NCBI GenBank assembly: GCA_944358755.1
Contig: CALVRY010000035.1
Span: 1-10,404 of the forward strand
Direction of reading: 5' to 3'
Source: an uncultured Bacilli bacterium
GTDB taxonomy: Bacteria > Bacillota_I > Bacilli_A > RFN20 > CAG-826
Length of the DNA stretch: 10,404 nucleotides
A program made the position numbers and the translations under genes. The notes beneath the pieces are model-generated. The model had not been told where the DNA came from. It did no database searches and worked only from the letters and a program-made list of their open reading frames with translations. Of the stretch, positions 1 to 5,536 are shown one piece after another (within the stretch, counting starts at the first letter, position 1; each line of letters begins with the position of its first letter).

Positions 1-185
1 GTTTTCTTTTTCTTTTCTTCTAATTTGTTAGGGCCATACTTTTCAAGTCTAGCCTTAGCTTCTTCATCGCTTAAACCAGCAGAAAAATTAGTTTCAAGTT
101 TTGTTTCGATATCTTTTGCTGAAAAAGTTTCGAAATTTACAACTTCTCTTTTATTTTCTACTATTTCACTTTGCTTAGTACCCAT
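1..185 (-). CDS. Cation-transporting P-type ATPase, N-terminal fragment (runs off the left edge)
   Basis: The minus strand from the ATG at 183-185 stays open to the window edge and gives 61 residues beginning MGTKQSEIVENK. The segment GLSDEEAKARLEKYGPNKL (residues 37-55) is the classic N-terminal cation-ATPase domain, which in Ca2+- and Mg2+-type P-type ATPases reads roughly GLsxeEAxxRlxxyGpNel. The catalytic DKTGT loop and the membrane helices lie outside the window, so the transported ion (Ca2+, Mg2+, or Na+/K+) cannot be told. The start is well supported: AAGGAG sits at 191-196 on the minus strand, 5 nt before the ATG. About 30 polar residues precede the conserved segment. The gene diverges from the nuclease at 446, and I found no convincing promoter for it. 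Confidence 0.85.
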   Translation of the reverse strand, partial: MGTKQSEIVENKREVVNFETFSAKDIETKLETNFSAGLSDEEAKARLEKYGPNKLEEKKKK

Positions 186-237
186 AAAATCTCCTTATAA
201 ATTTCAATGGTCTCGTAAAGTAACTCATATAGTCCCA

Positions 238-252
238 GATTAATATTTAATC
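238..252. promoter_or_regulatory. Short inverted repeat upstream of the P-type ATPase
   Basis: GATTAA-TAT-TTAATC is a perfect 6-bp dyad with a 3-nt spacer, about 53 bp upstream of the ATPase start. It contains the 9-mer ATATTTAAT (243-251), which recurs at 324-332 and, inverted, at 311-319. It could be an operator for the ATPase or the divergent pair. AT-only dyads of this size arise often by chance in such DNA, so this is tentative. Confidence 0.3.
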
Positions 253-285
253 GTGAATGTTGGAAACTATATCTAAACTAATCCC

Positions 286-293
286 CACGCGTG
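286..293. promoter_or_regulatory. CACGCGTG palindrome in the divergent intergenic region
   Basis: This is a perfect 8-bp GC-rich palindrome inside an otherwise AT-rich spacer between the ATPase and the nuclease. Its position, about 100 bp upstream of the ATPase start, would suit an activator or repressor site. I do not recognise the motif as belonging to a named regulator. Confidence 0.25.
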
Positions 294-310
294 TAATTTT
301 AATAGAAATC

Positions 311-332
311 ATTAAATATGTAAATATTTAAT
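311..332. repeat. 9-bp perfect inverted repeat, ATTAAATAT / ATATTTAAT
   Basis: The arms at 311-319 and 324-332 are exact reverse complements separated by GTAA. The arm sequence is the same 9-mer found in the dyad at 238-252, so the divergent spacer holds three copies. It may be paired operator sites or simply AT-rich coincidence. Confidence 0.35.
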
Positions 333-392
333 TAGTGAAAAATTGGTGAAAATAAGAACGAGATTTTTTGATTTTTAAGTTAAAAATATTAA

Positions 393-429
393 AGTTTTGC
401 AAGGTTTTTGCTTGAAAACTATATAAAAT
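393..429 (+). promoter_or_regulatory. Predicted promoter of the nuclease gene with an overlapping dyad
   Basis: TTGCAA (397-402) and TATATA (420-425), 17 nt apart, make a plausible sigma-A type promoter; the downstream shifted TATAAA/TAAAAT (422-429) is an alternative -10. A dyad covers the -35 and the spacer: AGTTTT-(G)-CAAG at 393-403 pairs with CTTG-AAAACT at 411-420, ten base pairs with one bulged G and a 7-nt loop. The overlap with the -35 box suggests a repressor site. Transcription would start near 432-436, leaving a leader of only about 10-14 nt before the ATG. Confidence 0.4.
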
Positions 430-445
430 CATTTATAGTAATTAT

Positions 446-1984
446 ATGAACAAAATTCTTACAATATTTGCTACAAGTTTTTTAGCAATTTCGTCTAATA
501 ATTTTGCTAATGATTTTAATAAGACTTTAAAAGCATCGCCTCAAATTAACGTAATAAACTACTCTCATTCAACCGAAGAAGAAATCCAAACTTACTATTC
601 GAATTTAAAAAAAGGAGATAAAGGGGATTCTCTTTTAGATAATCTTCAAAACATATTAAAAGAAAATCAAATTAAAGTTAATTATGATTCTGGATATATT
701 CAAGGCGGAAAAAGTACGGCACGGTATGGATATTATCTTTATGAAAGAAATCGGGACCTTTCTCCGCTTGATGAATCCGAAAAAGAAGGAAAATTTAAAA
801 CTAGCGACATTTGGGTAAATGTCATGTATTTAAATTCACCAATTTATATTGAAAATGGCATAAATAAAAGAAATACAAGTTATAAATATTACCCAAATTA
901 TCCTGATACCACCACTGTTAAAACTGGTACTTTTAAAAGCGGTGTCCAATTTGATAGAGAACATGTTCTTCCTAAATCTTATGGATTTAATGGTGTAAAT
1001 GGCGATAAAGAGGCATATAGAGATTTAATTGTTGGTTGTGATGCCCATAATCTTCATATGGCTGATGGCGTAGGTAACCAACAGGGTCACAATAATTTAC
1101 CTTTTGGTGAAGTTGTGAATGTTAAAGAAGAAATTATAAGTTCAGTAACTAATGAAATTGTTGGATATGTAGGCACTGGCACTAATGGTAACGAAGTTTT
1201 TGAGCCTCTTGATAAAGATAAAGGCGATATTGCTCGCTCTATCTTTTATATGGCTGCAAGATATCATAACTATGAAAATCTTGGTGAAGAAGAGACACCT
1301 TCTATTGCTTTAGGAAATAAAGTAAAACGAGTAGAAACAATTGAGCCTTCCGAAACTAAAGATAATCCAGCAATTTATGGTGAACTTGATGATTTACTTG
1401 CGTGGAACTCTTTAGATCCCGTCACTGATTTTGAAAGATATCGCAATGATTTAATCTATAACAATATTCAAGGCAATCGAAATCCTTTTGTTGATTTCCC
1501 TTCATGGGCTGATGCTTGCTTTGATCCAGAAAATTCGAATGGAATCGAATTTTCTAACACGAGTGACCAAGAACAAGCCATATATAAAATAAGTTTAAAG
1601 TTAAAAGATAACTCAAAAAATTCTTATAATTTTTTAGATAAAATTGATTTAAGGAATTTTGAAACAAGCGTTACAAAAAGTGATGAATCAATAAAAGATC
1701 CGGAAATTTCTTTCTATCTTGATAATCAAGAAATTAAAAACGGTGATACTCTTGCATGTATTGGAAGTAAAGAAATAGTCGCAAAAGCATTTATAAATGG
1801 TAGAGTTGTCGCGACATCAAATTCTGTGACAATTAATGTCTCATTTTCGATAGTTCAAATAGTTGTTGCTATAGCAATAATCTTAGTAATATTAATAATT
1901 TTTATTGTAATTTTTACAAAATTGAGCAAAAAACAGAAAAATAAAGTTAAAAAAGCGATTAAGAAGAATCTTAAGAAGCGATAA
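446..1984 (+). CDS. Secreted, C-terminally membrane-anchored endonuclease I family nuclease
   Basis: This 512-aa protein is predicted to cut DNA outside the cell. Residues 1-22 look like a signal peptide (MNK, hydrophobic 4-16, possible cleavage after NNFA). The catalytic region (about 80-357) has endonuclease I family (BsnI/EndA/Vvn-like, beta-beta-alpha-metal fold) signatures: REHVLPKS at 171-178 with likely general-base His173, DAHNLHMADG at 199-208, HNNLPFGEV at 215-223 with likely metal ligand Asn217, KGDIARSIFYMAARY at 259-273, and the QGNRNPFVDFP block at 342-352. Residues about 370-466 are a separate, possibly Ig-like beta domain. A hydrophobic helix (467-490) and a Lys-rich tail (491-512) should anchor the chain with the nuclease outside. 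The family is usually soluble and shorter. No Shine-Dalgarno is visible and the next Met is residue 127, so the start is kept. The substrate (DNA, perhaps RNA) and a nutritional role are inference. Confidence 0.85.
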   Translation: MNKILTIFATSFLAISSNNFANDFNKTLKASPQINVINYSHSTEEEIQTYYSNLKKGDKGDSLLDNLQNILKENQIKVNYDSGYIQGGKSTARYGYYLYERNRDLSPLDESEKEGKFKTSDIWVNVMYLNSPIYIENGINKRNTSYKYYPNYPDTTTVKTGTFKSGVQFDREHVLPKSYGFNGVNGDKEAYRDLIVGCDAHNLHMADGVGNQQGHNNLPFGEVVNVKEEIISSVTNEIVGYVGTGTNGNEVFEPLDKDKGDIARSIFYMAARYHNYENLGEEETPSIALGNKVKRVETIEPSETKDNPAIYGELDDLLAWNSLDPVTDFERYRNDLIYNNIQGNRNPFVDFPSWADACFDPENSNGIEFSNTSDQEQAIYKISLKLKDNSKNSYNFLDKIDLRNFETSVTKSDESIKDPEISFYLDNQEIKNGDTLACIGSKEIVAKAFINGRVVATSNSVTINVSFSIVQIVVAIAIILVILIIFIVIFTKLSKKQKNKVKKAIKKNLKKR

Positions 1985-3476
1985 TCTCGTTAATTGCTTC
2001 AGGTATTTTTTCAACTACATCGCGAGCAAGTAAAGAATATTCATTGATTTTTTGAGTTGCAAGCTCAGCGCTTCTTCCTAAAAGATAAGCCGAGCAAGCA
2101 ACTCTTTTTATAATTTCATCATCTTTATTTACTAAGCCTAAAGTGATTCCACTTAAAACGTCTCCGCTTCCGCCCTTAGCTAATCCTGCATTCCCGTTAA
2201 CATTTAAATAAAATTCATTGCCATCTGTTATAATGCTTGTATTACTTTTTAAATTTAATATAACACTGTACGTTTTTGCAAAAAACCCTACAAAACTAAA
2301 GTATTTTTCTTTAATTTCAGAAATTTCTTTATTTATTAAACGTGAAAATTCTTTTAAATGAGGTGTTAAAATCACATTTTTACAAACCTTATTTTTAAGA
2401 ATTTCAACTCCATATCTTGCAAGTGAATTTAAAGCATCTGCATCTAGCACTAAATTTCCTTTATAGTTATTCAATAGATAAGAAATAATTTTATAAACTT
2501 CTTCACTTACTCCGATTCCAGGTCCTACAAGTAAAGAAGAATAATGTAATAATTTATCTAATTTTTCTTTATCAAATTGAATCTGACCATCTTTATCATT
2601 GAAACATAAATAGATATTTTCAGGATTTTTTAATGCATAAATATCGTATAAGGAAGAAGGGATGCAAACTGTACAATACCCAACACCACATCTTAACGAT
2701 GCAAGAGCACTATCGGACATATATAAAGCTCCGGGAGTTAACTTACTTCCACCAATCAAAGCGACTCTTCCATAATCGCCTTTATTTGTATTTTCTTTTC
2801 GTTTTTCAAAAATAAATTTAAAATCATTTTTTTCTAAAATTTTTGAAAAATATTGAGGTTTTGCAGGCTTTATACCAATTTCGATAGTTTTTATATCGTT
2901 ATATACATCCTTACCATCATTTAAAAAATGGCCAGTTTTTAAATATTGAATAGTTAAAGTCAAGTCGCTTTTAAACGCTGTTCCTAAAATCAATCCACTA
3001 GTTGCATCAATGCCACTATTGATATCAATACTAACTTTATAAGCATTAACTTCATTAAGTTTATTTATTAATTCAATATAGTTATCCTTTAATCTAGAAT
3101 TAACTCCAACTCCTAATAAAGCATCGATTATAACAGTTATTTTTTCTGAATCCAAAAAGGAGTAAATATTATCAATAATTTTTCCTTTATATCGATTTAA
3201 ATTTATTTCGGTTTCGTTTTTTAAATGACTAGAAATCAAATAAGTAGAAACGTCATAACCATTTTCAAACAAATAACGGGCGATAACGAGGCCGTCTCCA
3301 CCATTTCCGCCTCCACCACAAACAACAAGAATTTTATCATTCTTCTTTATCTTTTCATTTAGTACTTCAAAGCAACCTTTACCTGCTCTTTCCATTAACT
3401 CTATGGATGAGGTGAAATTTTTGATAGTATAAGCGTCGCTTTCTTGCATTTGTTCGCTTGTTAAAACGTATCTCAT
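1971..3476 (-). CDS. nnr: Bifunctional NAD(P)H-hydrate epimerase / ADP-dependent NAD(P)H-hydrate dehydratase
   Basis: Nnr repairs NADH and NADPH that have been damaged by hydration: the N-terminal domain epimerises the R and S hydrates, and the C-terminal domain dehydrates the S form using ADP. The 501-aa length matches the fused family. The YjeF_N half (1 to about 215) shows GGGGNGGDGLVIAR at 54-67, the Asp118 loop IIDALLGVG, and DINSGIDATSG at 151-161. The ribokinase-like dehydratase half (about 230-501) shows KGDYGRVALIGGS at 232-244, VGPGIG at 317-322, LDADALN at 344-350, TPHLKEFSRL at 371-380 and AKGGSGDVLSG at 433-443 with catalytic Asp439. The start lies 1 nt after the exoA stop and has no Shine-Dalgarno, so it probably depends on translational coupling. 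The 3' end overlaps the convergent nuclease gene by 14 bp. Confidence 0.95.
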   Translation of the reverse strand: MRYVLTSEQMQESDAYTIKNFTSSIELMERAGKGCFEVLNEKIKKNDKILVVCGGGGNGGDGLVIARYLFENGYDVSTYLISSHLKNETEINLNRYKGKIIDNIYSFLDSEKITVIIDALLGVGVNSRLKDNYIELINKLNEVNAYKVSIDINSGIDATSGLILGTAFKSDLTLTIQYLKTGHFLNDGKDVYNDIKTIEIGIKPAKPQYFSKILEKNDFKFIFEKRKENTNKGDYGRVALIGGSKLTPGALYMSDSALASLRCGVGYCTVCIPSSLYDIYALKNPENIYLCFNDKDGQIQFDKEKLDKLLHYSSLLVGPGIGVSEEVYKIISYLLNNYKGNLVLDADALNSLARYGVEILKNKVCKNVILTPHLKEFSRLINKEISEIKEKYFSFVGFFAKTYSVILNLKSNTSIITDGNEFYLNVNGNAGLAKGGSGDVLSGITLGLVNKDDEIIKRVACSAYLLGRSAELATQKINEYSLLARDVVEKIPEAINEIIAS

Positions 3477-3477
3477 A

Positions 3478-4245
3478 TTAATCTATATCAATATCAAGTT
3501 CGATTGGACAGTGATCGCTGCCAAAAATTTCATTTAAAATTTTTGAATCTTTTACTTTATCGATAATATTTTCGGAAACAACAAAATAATCGATTCTCCA
3601 ACCGACATTCTTTTCTCTAGCTCTCATTCTGTAGCTCCGCCAAGAATACTTAACAGTATCTTTATAAAGATATCTAAATGTATCAACATAACCATTACTC
3701 AATAAATTTGTAAAAGCATTTCTTTCTTCGTCAGTAAAACCTGCACTATGATGGTTTGTAGCAGGATTTTTTAAATCAATTTCTTCATGAGCAACATTTA
3801 AATCACCAGCATATATAACAGGTTTTTTCGCTTTTAACGAATTTAAATATTCAACAAGATCTTTTTCAAAGGTCATACGGAAATCAAGTCGCTTTAATTC
3901 TTCTCCACTATTAGGCACATAACAAGCCACATAATAAAAATTATTAAATTCTAAAGTGACCGCTCTTCCTTCATCATCGTATTTTCCATCAAGTAAGCCA
4001 TAATGAACACTTAAAGGGTGAATTCTTGTAAAACAAGCAACTCCACTATAACCTTTTTTCACAGTAGAATTTGTAAAATAAACTTCGTATCCATCAGGAC
4101 AAAACGGAAATTCTTTGTGTATATCATCGTTTAGTTTTGTTTCGTTTAAAGAGAAAATATCCGCATCAAGATTCTTGAAATCTTCGGCGAAAGTTTTCTT
4201 TAAAATAGCTCTAATTCCATTAACATTAAAAGATATAATTTTCAT
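3478..4245 (-). CDS. exoA: Exodeoxyribonuclease III / AP endonuclease (ExoA/XthA family)
   Basis: This enzyme cuts the DNA backbone at abasic sites and removes 3' blocking groups in base-excision repair; the family also has 3'-5' exonuclease activity. The 255-aa product has the full exonuclease-endonuclease-phosphatase fold: FNVNGIRA at 6-13 (Asn7), NETK at 34-37 (metal ligand Glu35), YVPNSG at 109-114, GDLNVAHEEIDL at 147-158 (Asp148, Asn150), GWRIDYF at 215-221 and GSDHCPIEL at 242-250 (Asp244, catalytic His245). Family members often have Gln before the metal Glu; here it is Asn34. I chose the ATG at 4243-4245 rather than the in-frame ATG at 4258-4260. The GGAG box (4255-4258) overlaps that upstream codon and sits 9 nt before the chosen start, and homologues begin MKI. 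The gene is first in an operon with nnr. Confidence 0.95.
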   Translation of the reverse strand: MKIISFNVNGIRAILKKTFAEDFKNLDADIFSLNETKLNDDIHKEFPFCPDGYEVYFTNSTVKKGYSGVACFTRIHPLSVHYGLLDGKYDDEGRAVTLEFNNFYYVACYVPNSGEELKRLDFRMTFEKDLVEYLNSLKAKKPVIYAGDLNVAHEEIDLKNPATNHHSAGFTDEERNAFTNLLSNGYVDTFRYLYKDTVKYSWRSYRMRAREKNVGWRIDYFVVSENIIDKVKDSKILNEIFGSDHCPIELDIDID

Positions 4246-4254
4246 AGTTAAAAT

Positions 4255-4258
4255 CTCC
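4255..4258 (-). promoter_or_regulatory. Ribosome binding site that fixes the exoA start
   Basis: GGAG on the minus strand shares its first G with an upstream in-frame ATG (4258-4260) and lies 9 nt from the ATG at 4243-4245. The upstream ATG has no Shine-Dalgarno of its own and falls about where transcription should begin. Confidence 0.75.
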
Positions 4259-4263
4259 ATATA

Positions 4264-4291
4264 TATTATATCTAAATAACCAACATTTTCA
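4264..4291 (-). promoter_or_regulatory. Predicted promoter of the exoA-nnr operon
   Basis: A perfect -10 box TATAAT (4264-4269, minus) has GTGAAA (4286-4291) 16 nt upstream as a weak -35. Transcription would begin around 4256-4258, giving a leader of only about a dozen nucleotides. This again argues against use of the first in-frame ATG at 4258-4260. Confidence 0.5.
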
Positions 4292-4309
4292 CTTTTAAAG
4301 CAGTATATT

Positions 4310-4340
4310 TTTGTTTAAATAAAGCTTAAAGTGTTAAAAT
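4310..4340 (+). promoter_or_regulatory. Predicted promoter of the DUF362 gene
   Basis: TTGTTT (4310-4315) and TAAAAT (4335-4340) are 19 nt apart, a long spacer. It is partly offset by an extended -10 (TGT directly before TAAAAT, 4332-4340). The ribosome binding site AAAGGA follows at 4348-4353, 9 nt before the ATG. Confidence 0.4.
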
Positions 4341-4362
4341 AATCGCGAAAGGAAATACTTTT

Positions 4363-5238
4363 ATGGCGGCAAATGTTTACTTTACAAAAAATATAACATC
4401 TGAAAATTTAGTCAAAATTTTTGATTTATTGGAAAAAGAGAAAAAATTACACGGAAATATCGCTATTAAAATTCATAGTGGCGAAGAAGGAAATCAAAAT
4501 TTCTTACGTCCTGAATTCTTAAAAGCTGTAATTGACCACGTTGGCGGCACAGTTGTTGAATGCAACACAGCTTATGATGGAGAAAGAGATACAACCGAAA
4601 AACACGAAAAATTAATCGAAAAACGTGGTTGGAATAAATTATTTAAATTTGATTTACTAGATGCAACCGGTCCTGATATTGAACTTAATATACCAAATGG
4701 CGTTCAAATTAAGAAAAACTATATTGGAAAAGATTTTGAAAAATACGATTCTATGTTAGTTTTATCGCACTTCAAAGGTCACCCAATGGGTGGATTTGGG
4801 GGAGCATTAAAACAATTATCTATTGGATGTGCTTCTAGTTATGGTAAAAAATATATTCATGGCGCAGGACACACTGAAGGTGACTACTTTGCAACAGAAC
4901 AAAATACTTTCTTAAAGTCAATGGCTGATGCAGCAGGAAGTGTTGTAAATTATTTCAAAGGTAATATTTTATATATTAATGTAATGAAAAATTTATCAGT
5001 CGATTGTGATTGTTGCGCTGTTGCAGAAGATCCATGCATGAAAGATATTGGTATTTTAGCAAGTACCGATCCTGTAGCGATTGATCAAGCTTGTATTGAT
5101 TTAATTTACTCTAGTAAAGATCCAGGAAGAGATCATTTTATCGAAAGGGTTGAGACAAGAAATGGACTTTTAACAATCGATACAGCCGATAAAATCGGTT
5201 ATGGCAAAAAAGAATATAATTTAGTAGAATTTAACTAA
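4363..5238 (+). CDS. DUF362 family protein, short form without a ferredoxin domain
   Basis: This is a 291-aa protein of the uncharacterised DUF362 family, often annotated as an iron-sulfur protein. Family hallmarks are AIKIHSGEEGN (34-44), LSHFKGHPMGGFGGALK (134-150) and the C-terminal GILASTDPVAIDQAC (230-244). Cysteines cluster at 215, 217, 218 and 225 (pattern CxCC-x6-C), with others at 67, 156 and 244, enough to bind a metal or a cluster. The CxxCxxCxxxC ferredoxin motif found in longer family members is absent. There is no signal peptide or membrane helix, so it should be cytosolic. AAAGGA lies 9 nt before the ATG, the stop is TAA followed directly by TGA, and an intrinsic terminator lies downstream. 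It appears monocistronic and diverges from exoA. Its reaction is unknown, and nothing in the neighbourhood assigns one. Confidence 0.85.
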   Translation: MAANVYFTKNITSENLVKIFDLLEKEKKLHGNIAIKIHSGEEGNQNFLRPEFLKAVIDHVGGTVVECNTAYDGERDTTEKHEKLIEKRGWNKLFKFDLLDATGPDIELNIPNGVQIKKNYIGKDFEKYDSMLVLSHFKGHPMGGFGGALKQLSIGCASSYGKKYIHGAGHTEGDYFATEQNTFLKSMADAAGSVVNYFKGNILYINVMKNLSVDCDCCAVAEDPCMKDIGILASTDPVAIDQACIDLIYSSKDPGRDHFIERVETRNGLLTIDTADKIGYGKKEYNLVEFN

Positions 5239-5264
5239 TGAGGGAATAAGGGGTATATTCTTTG

Positions 5265-5300
5265 ATTCGCGTATTAAAAAATACGCGAATTTTTATTTTT
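5265..5300 (+). terminator. Intrinsic terminator of the DUF362 gene
   Basis: ATTCGCGTATT (5265-5275) pairs perfectly with AATACGCGAAT (5280-5290) around an AAAA loop, and the stem runs into TTTTATTTTT (5291-5300). On the minus strand the stem is not followed by a T tract, so it acts on plus-strand transcripts only. Confidence 0.9.
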
Positions 5301-5357
5301 ATAAAATTATCATTTTCGTTAAAAACCCTGCAAATCTCAATTATTTTCTGAAAATAG

Positions 5358-5412
5358 AAAAATAGTACTTTTTTAAAAATTTCTAGAAAAAATAATAAAA
5401 AGTACTATTTTT
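5358..5412. repeat. 55-bp dyad: 16-bp perfect inverted repeat around a CTAG core
   Basis: AAAAATAGTACTTTTT (5358-5373) and AAAAAGTACTATTTTT (5397-5412) are exact reverse complements. The 23 nt between them contain a 10-bp palindrome, TTTCTAGAAA (5380-5389), almost at the centre. It could form a long hairpin or cruciform between the two convergent genes. It is also the first unit of the repeat family at 5363-5483. Confidence 0.8.
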
Positions 5413-5483
5413 TTCATTTTTATTACTACTTTTTTTAAAATTCCTAAGAAAAAATTGAAAAACACTATTTTTCTACTTTTTTT
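5363..5483 (+). repeat. Tandem imperfect ~50-bp AT-rich repeat units
   Basis: Two units align from 5363-5412 and 5424-5472. Each has TACTTTTTT(T), a short A/T run, the core TTYCTARGAA followed by more A, then an AAAAA(g)xACTATTTTT end. In unit 1 the core is TTTCTAGAAAAAAT (5380-5393); in unit 2 it is TTCCTAAGAAAAAAT (5441-5455). A partial third copy starts with CTACTTTTTTT at 5473-5483. A related copy lies upstream of the PFOR gene at 9192-9244. The stretch between the two terminators holds no open reading frame of note. The function is unknown. Confidence 0.6.
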
Positions 5484-5486
5484 GTG

Positions 5487-5518
5487 AAAGAAAAAGGGGC
5501 TTCCGGTTAAGGAGCCCC
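5487..5518 (-). terminator. Intrinsic terminator of the PFOR gene
   Basis: On the minus strand GGGGCTCC (5511-5518) pairs with GAAGCCCC (5496-5503), eight pairs including one G-T, around a 7-nt loop. It is followed by TTTTTCTTT (5487-5495). It starts about 20 nt past the PFOR stop codon. The GC-rich stem stands out from the surrounding AT-rich repeats. Confidence 0.88.
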
Positions 5519-5536
5519 AAAAAGAAGGTTAATTAA

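Noticed and set aside
25..243. Plus-strand 72-aa open frame at the left edge
   Set aside because: It is antisense to the ATPase N-terminus, which has a strong ribosome binding site and a recognisable family motif; the frame shows no domain.
186..310. Possible metal-sensing riboswitch (yybP-ykoY type) ahead of the P-type ATPase
   Set aside because: I looked on the minus strand for the conserved riboswitch core and a terminator hairpin and found neither; only short dyads are present.
1955..1986. Weak AT stem with a short T run as the nnr terminator
   Set aside because: A 6-bp all-AT stem apart from one G-C pair is too weak to call with confidence.
2633..2815. Plus-strand 60-aa open frame inside nnr
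   Set aside because: It is antisense to a conserved part of nnr and the peptide shows no recognisable features.
5299..5483. CRISPR array, because of repeated short units between genes
   Set aside because: Units are imperfect, very AT-rich, differ in spacing, and have no distinct spacers or cas genes nearby.
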